Origin: an uncultured Erysipelotrichaceae bacterium
GTDB taxonomy: Bacteria; Bacillota_I; Bacilli_A; RF39; UBA660
Reading direction: 5' to 3'
DNA length: 6,250 bases
Assembly: GCA_902767005.1 (NCBI GenBank)
Contig: CACXFY010000017.1
Span: forward strand, 1 to 6,250
Part shown: one piece after another, positions 1 to 4,449 of the stretch
Position numbering within the stretch: the first letter of the stretch is position 1
Layout: every line of letters begins with the position of its first letter
Position numbers and translations under genes: made by a program
The notes under the pieces: generated by a model
The model's input: only the letters and a program-made list of their open reading frames with translations
Told to the model about the DNA's origin: nothing
Database searches by the model: none

Positions 1-137
1 GCAGCAGGTGCAGCAACAGCTACAGCACTTGGATCAACACCAAATTCTTCTTTCATTGCATCTACTAATTCTTTAATTTCTAATAAACTCATTTCTTTTA
101 AACCACTGATAAAATCATCTTTTGTAATTTTTGCCAT
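1..137 (-). CDS. rplL: Ribosomal protein bL12 (L7/L12), N-terminal part, cut by window edge
   Basis: Partial gene. The ATG is at 135-137 on the minus strand and the window ends after 45 full codons. The translation begins [20 protein letters not shown], then LKELV-like helices and an FGVDP segment, and ends in an Ala/Val/Pro-rich run. This is the L12 N-terminal dimerisation domain (about residues 1-32) and the start of the flexible hinge; the C-terminal factor-binding domain lies outside. bL12 dimers bind the C-terminal helix of L10 and recruit translation GTPases to the ribosome stalk. A strong Shine-Dalgarno AGGAGG (146-151) sits 8 bases before the ATG. It follows rplJ by 27 bases with no promoter visible between, so it is co-transcribed with rplJ, as is usual for this pair. 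Confidence 0.95.
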   Translation of the reverse strand, partial: MAKITKDDFISGLKEMSLLEIKELVDAMKEEFGVDPSAVAVAAPA

Positions 138-164
138 TTTATTTTCCTCCTATATTTATATTAA

Positions 165-659
165 TTAATTTTCTTCTTTTTGTTGACTATATAAGTCTAA
201 AGCGATAGCTAAATCTCTTGGTATAGCCATCATACCACCAGCAAGCATAGTAAGTAGTCCATCTCTTGAAGGTAATGTAGCATATTCTGCTAACTTAGCT
301 TGATCAGCTTTTTCTCCATCAATTATCCCTACTTTTAATATTAATGCTGGGTGTTCTTTAGCGAAATCAGATAAAACCTTAATAGGTGCTACTTGATCTT
401 CACCATACGCAAAAGCACTTGGACCAGTTAATGATTCATTAAGGTCAATTCCTAAATCGTTAAAAGCACGTGCCATTAAAGTATTCTTATATACTTTATA
501 ATCAGAGTTTGTTTCTCTTAGTTTAACACGAAGCTCTTTAGATTCACTATCAGTAATACCACGATAATCGAATAATACAATAGTATTAGCACCTTGTACA
601 CGTTCTTTAATCTCGTCGATTACTTCTTGCTTTTGAGCTAAGATTTTCTCACTTGCCAT
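165..659 (-). CDS. rplJ: Ribosomal protein uL10, stalk base
   Basis: A 164-residue protein, close to the usual L10 length of 165-175. The N-terminal globular domain (about 1-130) shows the family pattern: an early KQEVIDEI helix, TIVLFDYRGIT (26-36), the VYKNTLMARA segment (56-65), and a LTGPSAFAYG loop (77-86). The C-terminal helix (about 130-160, with IPRDLAIALDLYSQQ) is the part that carries L12 dimers; its short length suits only a few dimers, though the number cannot be read from sequence. L10 binds 23S rRNA at the stalk base and, as the L10(L12)4 complex, can bind its own mRNA leader. The start is fixed by AAGGAGGTG upstream of ATG 657-659. It has its own consensus promoter and an L10-leader-type structure upstream, so autoregulation is likely. 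Stop is TAA. Confidence 0.97.
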   Translation of the reverse strand: MASEKILAQKQEVIDEIKERVQGANTIVLFDYRGITDSESKELRVKLRETNSDYKVYKNTLMARAFNDLGIDLNESLTGPSAFAYGEDQVAPIKVLSDFAKEHPALILKVGIIDGEKADQAKLAEYATLPSRDGLLTMLAGGMMAIPRDLAIALDLYSQQKEEN

Positions 660-660
660 A

Positions 661-672
661 ATACACCTCCTT
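661..672 (-). promoter_or_regulatory. Strong Shine-Dalgarno of rplJ
   Basis: On the minus strand AAGGAGGTG lies a few bases before the rplJ ATG and extends the anti-SD match over nine bases. It sits just downstream of the closing stem of the L10-leader fold, so it stays free of that structure. Control in this leader is therefore more likely at the level of transcription termination than by hiding the ribosome binding site (inference). Confidence 0.75.
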
Positions 673-683
673 AATTTTTCGGG

Positions 684-784
684 ATGCCATATAAAAAGTC
701 CTTTACCAAGACAGCAAAGAACTCTAAAAACTAAAAGTTAAGTCCTCGGTAGGATTTACGTTTATACCTACTGTCTATGGCACC
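684..784 (-). ncRNA. L10 leader: autoregulatory leader RNA of rplJ-rplL
   Basis: The 5' untranslated region of rplJ folds as expected for the ribosomal L10 leader. A closing stem pairs UGCCAUA (782-776) with UAUGGCA (691-685), extendable by G-U and G-C pairs. Inside it, GACAG (775-771) pairs with CUGUC (714-710), and UAGG (770-767) pairs with CCUA (753-750), followed by a CCGAGGAC segment that resembles the conserved core of this family. In Bacillus subtilis this leader is bound by the L10(L12)4 complex, which represses its own operon by transcription termination. I recognise the family by the pairing pattern, position and core motif; a covariance search would confirm it. The inner and outer stems leave 692-709 unpaired, and this stretch can join the terminator hairpin listed separately. 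Confidence 0.8.
693..725 (-). terminator. Candidate attenuator terminator inside the rplJ leader
   Basis: On the minus strand AGUUCUUU (723-716) pairs with AAAGGACU (704-697): eight pairs with one G-U, around an 11-base loop, followed by UUUU (696-693). The loop contains the CUGUC that is paired in the L10-bound fold, so the hairpin's relation to that fold decides read-through. This matches the attenuation logic known for the B. subtilis rplJ leader. The stem is AT-rich and the U-tract short, so its strength is uncertain. Confidence 0.5.
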
Positions 785-798
785 TGTAAATTGTCTTT

Positions 799-827
799 AT
801 TATATACTACTATATCCTATTTGTCAA
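799..827 (-). promoter_or_regulatory. Consensus sigma-A promoter for rplJ-rplL
   Basis: A perfect -35 TTGACA (827-822) and a perfect -10 TATAAT (804-799) are separated by exactly 17 bases on the minus strand. The -35 box lies inside the last codons of rplA and the spacer covers its stop codon. Transcription should start near 792, giving a leader of about 130 bases that holds the L10-leader structure. With this promoter rplJ-rplL need not depend on read-through from rplK-rplA. Confidence 0.85.
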
Positions 828-1512
828 AAGTATTTTCAACTTTGATTCCAGGACCCATAGTAGATGTAATTGAAATATTCTTAACATATTCACCTTTTAC
901 TGTAGCAGGTTTAATACGTAAAATTTGAGCAACAAATGCTTCTAAGTTTTCTTTTAAATCTGCTTCGCTAAAAGATACTTTTCCAATAATTCCATGAACA
1001 TTTCCAAAACTATCAGTTCTGTATTCAACACGTCCAGCTTTTACTTCTTCTACAGCTTTAGCAACTTCTAATGTAACTGTACCAGTCTTTGGATTTGGCA
1101 TTAAACCTTTAGGTCCTAATACTCTACCTAATTTACCAAGTAATGGCATCATATCTGGAGTAGCTATTAATGTATCAAAATCAAACCAATTTTCTTTTTC
1201 GATTTTTTCTAACATATCAGTATCTCCAACATAGTCAGCACCAGCTTCTTTAGCTTCAGTAGCTTTAGGTCCTCTAGCGATAACTAATACCTTCTTAGTT
1301 TTACCAGTTCCTTTAGGAAGTACAATAGCACCTCTTAATTGTTGGTCAGCTTTTTTAGTATCTAAGTTTAATCTCATAGCAACTTCAACTGAACCATCAA
1401 AAGAACTAATAGAAGTTTCTTTTACTAATTTGATAGCTTCATCTACTGAATATACTTTTCCTTTTTCAACTTTTGAAAGAGCTTCAGTATACTTCTTTCC
1501 TCTTTTTCTCAT
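817..1512 (-). CDS. rplA: Ribosomal protein uL1
   Basis: A 231-residue protein, the normal length for bacterial L1. It starts MRKRGKKY and has the two-domain layout of L1: domain I from both ends (about 1-65 and 160-231) and the inserted domain II (about 66-158). The family signature [20 protein letters not shown] covers about 125-144. The 23S-contacting C-terminal part carries [10 protein letters not shown] (169-178) and [11 protein letters not shown] (215-225). L1 forms the mobile stalk near the ribosomal E site and in many bacteria represses its own operon by binding mRNA. The ATG is set by AAGGAGG with good spacing. It follows rplK by 71 bases containing a stem structure that may be an L1 site, with no clear promoter. 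The end of the gene overlaps the rplJ promoter. Stop is TAG. Confidence 0.98.
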   Translation of the reverse strand: MRKRGKKYTEALSKVEKGKVYSVDEAIKLVKETSISSFDGSVEVAMRLNLDTKKADQQLRGAIVLPKGTGKTKKVLVIARGPKATEAKEAGADYVGDTDMLEKIEKENWFDFDTLIATPDMMPLLGKLGRVLGPKGLMPNPKTGTVTLEVAKAVEEVKAGRVEYRTDSFGNVHGIIGKVSFSEADLKENLEAFVAQILRIKPATVKGEYVKNISITSTMGPGIKVENTFDK

Positions 1513-1527
1513 TTTATTTCCTCCTTA

Positions 1528-1555
1528 TGTGGTCAAGCGGATTTTTCCTTCCACA
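1528..1555 (-). promoter_or_regulatory. Stem structure between rplK and rplA, candidate L1 binding site
   Basis: On the minus strand UGUGG (1555-1551) pairs with CCACA (1532-1528). Inside, GGA (1548-1546) pairs with UCC (1541-1539) around an AAAA loop. The two stems are joined by a lopsided internal loop, AA on one side and GCUUGA on the other. A short stem, asymmetric purine-containing loop, short stem is the general form of L1 sites on mRNA, which mimic the 23S L1 region. It lies just before the rplA Shine-Dalgarno. The overlapping CCUU/AAGG pairing at 1547-1558 gives an alternative fold. Assignment to L1 is inference. Confidence 0.45.
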
Positions 1556-1583
1556 AGGTAAATACCTTAATGGCTAATTAGAA

Positions 1584-2015
1584 TTACTCTTCTCCTTCGA
1601 TAGCAATTCCCATGTTTTTTGCAGTTCCTGCAACGATTTTCATAGCGCCTTCTATATCATATGCATTTAAATCAGGTAATTTGATTTCAGCTATTTCTTT
1701 TAATTGATCTTTGCTTATAGTAGCAACTATTTGCTTAGATCCATTAACTGATCCCTTATTCACTTTAGCATATTTCTTTAATAAGAAAGCTGTTGGTGGA
1801 GTTTTGATAATGAAATCAAAACTTCTATCTTCATATACAGTGATTTCAACTGGTAAGATGTCTCCCATCTTATCTCTAGTAGCATCATTGTACTTAGTAC
1901 AGAAATCTTGTAAATTAATACCTGCAGGTCCTAATACAGTACCAACTGGTGGTGCTGGTGTAGCTTTTCCTGCTGGAATTTGTAACTTAATTTTCTTTAC
2001 TGCTTCATTTGCCAC
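1584..2015 (-). CDS. rplK: Ribosomal protein uL11
   Basis: A 143-residue protein, near the usual 141. I place the start at GTG 2013-2015 (reading [18 protein letters not shown]), eight bases after AGGAGG (2029-2024). The GTG at 2022-2024 lies at the edge of that ribosome binding site and cannot be served by it. The N-terminal domain (about 8-70) contains [15 protein letters not shown] (11-25), AGINLQDFC (31-39) and [12 protein letters not shown] (55-66). The linker KTPPTAFLL (71-79) leads to the rRNA-binding C-terminal domain with [14 protein letters not shown] (87-100) and GTAKNMGI (130-137). L11 binds the GTPase-associated region of 23S rRNA at the stalk base. Family positions usually PALGQAG read TVLGPAG here, a mild change. 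It heads the rplK-rplA unit under its own promoter. Stop is TAA. Confidence 0.97.
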   Translation of the reverse strand: MANEAVKKIKLQIPAGKATPAPPVGTVLGPAGINLQDFCTKYNDATRDKMGDILPVEITVYEDRSFDFIIKTPPTAFLLKKYAKVNKGSVNGSKQIVATISKDQLKEIAEIKLPDLNAYDIEGAMKIVAGTAKNMGIAIEGEE

Positions 2016-2023
2016 GAAAAACA

Positions 2024-2029
2024 CCTCCT
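2024..2029 (-). promoter_or_regulatory. Shine-Dalgarno that sets the rplK start
   Basis: AGGAGG on the minus strand, eight bases before GTG 2013-2015. The in-frame GTG at 2022-2024 overlaps the end of this element, which rules it out as a start in practice. Confidence 0.85.
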
Positions 2030-2044
2030 ATATAAGTTTTCGCG

Positions 2045-2096
2045 AGTGGTCCAAATAGCTTGATTACCGCTTTAAATGCAAACCATGCTTCCCACT
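2045..2096 (-). promoter_or_regulatory. rplK leader structure, candidate L1 binding site
   Basis: On the minus strand AGUGG (2096-2092) pairs with CCACU (2049-2045) and closes a region of about 40 bases with further short pairings (for example AGC with GCU). The GUGGGAAG entry and GGACCAC exit resemble the smaller element between rplK and rplA (GUGGAAGG entry, GACCACA exit). Two related sites in the L11-L1 operon fit repression by L1, which in other bacteria binds the mRNA of this operon. The L1 link is inference and the inner fold is not well determined by eye. Confidence 0.4.
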
Positions 2097-2100
2097 AAAT

Positions 2101-2120
2101 CTATATTAAATTAAATATAG
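2101..2120 (-). promoter_or_regulatory. 5'-end hairpin of the rplK transcript
   Basis: CUAUAUU (2120-2114) pairs with AAUAUAG (2107-2101) around a six-base loop, seven A-U/G-C pairs, starting within a base or two of the predicted transcript start. No U-tract follows, so it is not a terminator. A 5' hairpin of this type could protect the mRNA end, but that role is inferred only. Confidence 0.4.
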
Positions 2121-2127
2121 CTCTTAA

Positions 2128-2156
2128 ATAATAACATAACATCCTTTATATTGCAA
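2128..2156 (-). promoter_or_regulatory. Sigma-A promoter for rplK-rplA, extended -10
   Basis: On the minus strand TTGCAA (2156-2151) and TATTAT (2133-2128) are 17 bases apart, and TGT directly before the -10 provides the TGn extension. The -35 begins five bases after the nusG stop codon. Transcription should start near 2121, leaving a leader of about 105 bases to rplK. Confidence 0.75.
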
Positions 2157-2161
2157 GCTTT

Positions 2162-2695
2162 TTAAGCATTTTCGATTTGATTTAATTCAACTTCTACAGA
2201 AGTTTCTTGTCCAAATAAATCTACTAATAACATTACCTTTTGATTTGGTAAATCAACTGAATCTACAGTACCAAACATTCCTTGGAAAGGACCAGCAATA
2301 ATTTTTACTTTTGCTCCTTCGTTTAATTCAGTATCAACATCAATTCTACTAATGCCCATACCACCAAGTATTTTATCTACTTCATATGGTTGTAAAGGTG
2401 TTGGCTTTGCTCCTTTTCCAGATGATCCAATAAATCCTGTAACACCTGGTGTGTTACGTACTATATACCAAGCTTCATCAGTCATTACCATTTCAACTAA
2501 TATGTACCCAGGAAACATCTTCTTAATCTTTTCCTTAGTAACACCATCTTTAACTTCTACTACCTTCTCTTCTGGAATAACTACACGATATATATAATCT
2601 TGCATATCCATAGATTCAGCACGCATTTCTAACTTTTCTTTTACTTTATTCTCATGTCCAGAATAAGTATTAACTACATACCATTGTTTTTCCAC
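2162..2695 (-). CDS. nusG: Transcription termination/antitermination factor NusG
   Basis: With the GTG start at 2693-2695 the protein has 177 residues and begins VEKQWYVVNTYSGHENKV. The NGN domain (about 3-112) shows WYVVNTYSGHE, IPEE (40-43), KKMFPGYILVEM (58-69) and VRNTPGVTGFIG (79-90). The KOW domain (about 124-158) shows GAKVKIIAGPFQGMFGTV. NusG binds RNA polymerase and influences pausing and termination, and in many bacteria links polymerase to the ribosome through its KOW domain. It follows secE almost directly, the usual pair. A GTG at 2702-2704 would add three residues but overlaps the GGTGA ribosome binding site, so the downstream GTG is preferred. Stop is TAA, directly followed by the rplK promoter. 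Confidence 0.96.
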   Translation of the reverse strand: MEKQWYVVNTYSGHENKVKEKLEMRAESMDMQDYIYRVVIPEEKVVEVKDGVTKEKIKKMFPGYILVEMVMTDEAWYIVRNTPGVTGFIGSSGKGAKPTPLQPYEVDKILGGMGISRIDVDTELNEGAKVKIIAGPFQGMFGTVDSVDLPNQKVMLLVDLFGQETSVEVELNQIENA

Positions 2696-2700
2696 TGCAC

Positions 2701-2708
2701 TCACCCCT
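2701..2708 (-). promoter_or_regulatory. Shine-Dalgarno that sets the nusG start
   Basis: AGGGGTGA on the minus strand covers the secE stop codon and lies five bases before GTG 2693-2695. The in-frame GTG at 2702-2704 is part of this element and so is an unlikely start. Overlap with the secE stop suggests translational coupling of secE and nusG. Confidence 0.65.
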
Positions 2709-3042
2709 ACTTAAACATAGCTTGAATAGCTGCAAAAATAATATCAATTAGATAAAAGAATAATGAACATAAAATGATAAATACGATTACCGCAATAGAA
2801 TACTTAATCATATTTTCTTTACTTGGCCAATGAACTTTATTAAATTCAGACTTTACACCGTGACAAAAAGTCATAAATCTAGTCCATAAACTTTTTTTCT
2901 CATTTTTTTCTTTTTTATCTACTTTTTTTACTTCTTTTTTTACAACTTTCTTTTCTTTCTTACTATTCTTTTTATTATTTTGTTCAATCATTTCATCGAT
3001 GTTATATTTTTTTTCTGTTTTCTTCTTTCTAACTTCAGCCAT
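2707..3042 (-). CDS. secE: Protein translocase subunit SecE with long lysine-rich N-terminus
   Basis: A 111-residue protein. The C-terminal half is a typical single-span bacterial SecE: an amphipathic helix before the membrane, the conserved FNKVHWPSKEN (67-77), and one membrane segment at about 80-103. SecE clamps SecY in the protein export channel. Residues 1-50 are an added, highly charged tail dominated by Lys and Glu (runs such as KKEKKVVKKEVKK), about twice the total length of the 59-residue B. subtilis protein; it is predicted to face the cytoplasm and be disordered. The coding strand has many long A runs here, so replication or transcription slippage is possible, though the frame is intact. 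AAGGTGA lies a few bases before ATG 3040-3042. It is the first gene of a secE-nusG unit with its own promoter. Stop is TAG. Confidence 0.95.
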   Translation of the reverse strand: MAEVRKKKTEKKYNIDEMIEQNNKKNSKKEKKVVKKEVKKVDKKEKNEKKSLWTRFMTFCHGVKSEFNKVHWPSKENMIKYSIAVIVFIILCSLFFYLIDIIFAAIQAMFK

Positions 3043-3074
3043 ATCTTCACCTTTTCCCTAATTTTTATCAAAAT

Positions 3075-3094
3075 AAAAACACTTCTAAGTGCTT
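3075..3094 (-). terminator. Hairpin with U-tract at the secE transcript start
   Basis: On the minus strand AAGCACU (3094-3088) and AGUGUUU (3083-3077) form seven pairs (one G-U) with a UAGA loop, followed by UU-A-UUUU. It lies just downstream of the secE promoter, at or within a few bases of the predicted start site. It could end transcripts arriving from the sigma factor cluster, cap and stabilise the secE mRNA, or do both. Formation so close to the start makes early termination of the secE transcript itself less likely. The form is clear; the role is inference. Confidence 0.5.
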
Positions 3095-3102
3095 ACACCA
3101 AT

Positions 3103-3131
3103 AAAATAGCATAAACCCCTAGAAATGTCAA
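3103..3131 (-). promoter_or_regulatory. Sigma-A promoter for secE-nusG, extended -10
   Basis: A perfect -35 TTGACA (3131-3126) and -10 TATTTT (3108-3103) are 17 bases apart on the minus strand, with TGC directly before the -10. The -35 starts four bases after the stop codon of the upstream unknown gene. Transcription should begin near 3096, giving a leader of about 54 bases. Confidence 0.8.
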
Positions 3132-3135
3132 CAAT

Positions 3136-3825
3136 TTAACGTAATATTAGTAACCAAGCTAATATAAAGAACACACTAATAATACCAACTAAAATAACAG
3201 GATAAACAAAATAACTAACAAAAGCTGATTCCCTAAGTCCATTTATTTGTTTATATATCTTATTATTAATATCTTCATTAGTATCATCAAAATTATTCTT
3301 ATTAATAACTGTTGGAGTTTGACTTTCTCCTAATTCTTCTTCTAACTTCTTTAAATCTCTAACACTCTTCTCATTTAAGAATTCACATAAATAAACAGAT
3401 GCTCCTCTTTCAATAACCCCACGATAATAAGGAATATCATCAGCAGGCATATTAGATGCAAATTGATCAAAATTATCTTTTAAATAATCTATATTTAAAT
3501 AATTTAAAGTATGTGTATATAATCCTATCTGTAAACAAGCAGATAAGAATATATCATCTTTTTTCATTTCATTACTTTCATTATAAGCAACTGGTAGTGG
3601 CATTATCTTATTAAATTTAATCTGATTAACATCACCGTCTAATATTTCTATTTCACGAGGATCAAAACTAACAATATAATATCCATGATTATGAATATAC
3701 TTTAAAGCTTTATCTAAATTAATAAAAACTTCCTTTAGTTGTTCTTCACTTTTAGTAATATATTCAGTATCATTTCCTACCCATTCATACAATGTAGTAG
3801 AAATACCATTACTATTATTATCCAT
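3136..3825 (-). CDS. Unknown tail-anchored membrane protein, next to the sigma factor
   Basis: I do not recognise this 229-residue protein. It begins MDNNSNGIST and has a soluble part of about 165 residues, an Asn/Asp-rich linker (about 168-195) and one strongly hydrophobic segment at about 203-227 that ends the protein with a single Arg after it. No signal peptide is seen, so it should be a tail-anchored protein with its body in the cytoplasm. Residues 42-61 (YIHNHG, then FDP, then EIEIL) are faintly like the catalytic-loop region of protein kinases without the catalytic Asp, and 89-103 (KDDIFLSACLQIGLY) like the helix that follows; this is only a suggestion. The start is ATG 3823-3825 with AGGTGG four bases upstream; a TTG at 3868-3870 lacks a ribosome binding site. 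It follows the sigma factor gene by 46 bases and occupies the place of rpmG in Bacillus. Confidence 0.8.
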   Translation of the reverse strand: MDNNSNGISTTLYEWVGNDTEYITKSEEQLKEVFINLDKALKYIHNHGYYIVSFDPREIEILDGDVNQIKFNKIMPLPVAYNESNEMKKDDIFLSACLQIGLYTHTLNYLNIDYLKDNFDQFASNMPADDIPYYRGVIERGASVYLCEFLNEKSVRDLKKLEEELGESQTPTVINKNNFDDTNEDINNKIYKQINGLRESAFVSYFVYPVILVGIISVFFILAWLLILR

Positions 3826-3829
3826 ACTA

Positions 3830-3835
3830 CCACCT
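3830..3835 (-). promoter_or_regulatory. Shine-Dalgarno that sets the start of the unknown gene
   Basis: AGGTGG on the minus strand, four bases before ATG 3823-3825. It supports this start over the in-frame TTG 45 bases upstream, whose added residues (Phe/Tyr-rich, then Ile/Gly) come from the AT-rich spacer. Confidence 0.7.
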
Positions 3836-3857
3836 ATTATAATTTTATAATAATAAT

Positions 3858-3885
3858 AAAAAAAAGACAACTTATAAAGCCATCT
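3858..3885 (-). terminator. Candidate weak terminator overlapping the sigma factor stop
   Basis: On the minus strand AGAUGGCUU (3885-3877) pairs with AAGUUGUCU (3873-3865): nine pairs, three of them G-U, with a UAU loop, then seven U (3864-3858). It spans the stop codon of the sigma factor gene (3872-3874), so translating ribosomes would disturb it. It could lower expression of the downstream gene relative to the sigma factor. The wobble pairs make it weak, and no promoter for the downstream gene is convincing. Confidence 0.4.
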
Positions 3886-4444
3886 CTTTTGCTTTTTTAC
3901 GTATTCTATATTGTCTAGATCTAATATTATTAATGGATATATCTAATAGCTTTGATATTTCTTCTGCTTTAAAACCATTATATGTTAATTCAAAAATACA
4001 ACTATTAGTAAAAGATAAATTACTTTTAATATTTAAATATACATTATTTAACTGTAGTATTGTTAAAGCTTCTTCTACTTCATCAGTACTATATTTAATA
4101 TCATAATCTACTTCTTCTAAAGTTGCTCTACCAAAACGAGATTTCCTATTTTTTAAAGATCTAAAATATGAAATATATCTTCTCTCAAGAAGATTAGTAA
4201 AATATGTAATAAATTTAACATTATAGTTTTCATTATAAGTATCTATAGCTTTACTTAATATAATATTACCCTCTTCTATTAATTCACTCAATTCACAATC
4301 AATATATTTATTAAGTTCTATATATTTACTAGCTGTTTTTAATATTAAAGGATAATACTTCTTAAACATAAGATTCAAATAATAATCATCGTGTTCTTTT
4401 ATCATATATAATGTCTCGTAATCATTAATATTACTATAATCCAT
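3872..4444 (-). CDS. Sigma-70 family RNA polymerase sigma factor, sigH position
   Basis: A 190-residue protein with the two-domain layout of alternative sigma factors. Region 2 (about 22-98) includes LMFKKYYPLILKTASKYI (25-42), LIEEGNIILSKAIDTY (55-70) and VKFITYFTNLLERRYISYFR (76-95), the core-binding and -10-recognition segment. Region 4 (about 140-187) includes FELTYNGFKAEEISKLLDIS and NIRSRQYRIRKKAKE, a helix-turn-helix for the -35. A true region 3 is missing. Gene order points to a SigH counterpart (B. subtilis sigma-H is 218 residues and serves early stationary phase and sporulation), but the sequence is divergent, so targets cannot be inferred. It starts five bases after the rlmB stop with only a weak AGGG upstream, so translational coupling is likely. 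No anti-sigma gene is recognisable; the adjacent tail-anchored protein is a candidate partner. Stop is TAA. Confidence 0.88.
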   Translation of the reverse strand: MDYSNINDYETLYMIKEHDDYYLNLMFKKYYPLILKTASKYIELNKYIDCELSELIEEGNIILSKAIDTYNENYNVKFITYFTNLLERRYISYFRSLKNRKSRFGRATLEEVDYDIKYSTDEVEEALTILQLNNVYLNIKSNLSFTNSCIFELTYNGFKAEEISKLLDISINNIRSRQYRIRKKAKEMAL

Positions 4445-4449
4445 AATCC

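Noticed and set aside
1555..1568. AAGGT/ACCTT hairpin after rplK as a terminator
   Set aside because: Five pairs only and no U-tract after it on the transcribed strand; it lies inside the rplK-rplA operon and may merely compete with the neighbouring stem.
1711..2058. Open frame of 115 codons on the plus strand
   Set aside because: It runs opposite to rplK over almost its whole length, has no ribosome binding site, and its protein is of no recognisable type. It is a shadow of a conserved gene.
2352..2597. Open frame of 81 codons on the plus strand
   Set aside because: It lies inside nusG in antisense, with Pro/Ser/Thr-rich translation typical of a shadow frame.
3836..3841. TATAAT on the minus strand before the unknown gene
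   Set aside because: A start site seven bases on would fall within the ribosome binding site, and no -35 is seen. The spacer is a run of AT-rich triplets where such matches occur by chance.
3851..3859. TAA/ATT triplet run as a microsatellite repeat
   Set aside because: Only about three units long in an AT-rich spacer, too short to call a repeat.
3826..3870. Longer N-terminus for the unknown protein from a TTG at 3868-3870
   Set aside because: The extra 15 residues come from the AT-rich spacer and terminator region, and the TTG has no ribosome binding site, while ATG 3823-3825 has one.
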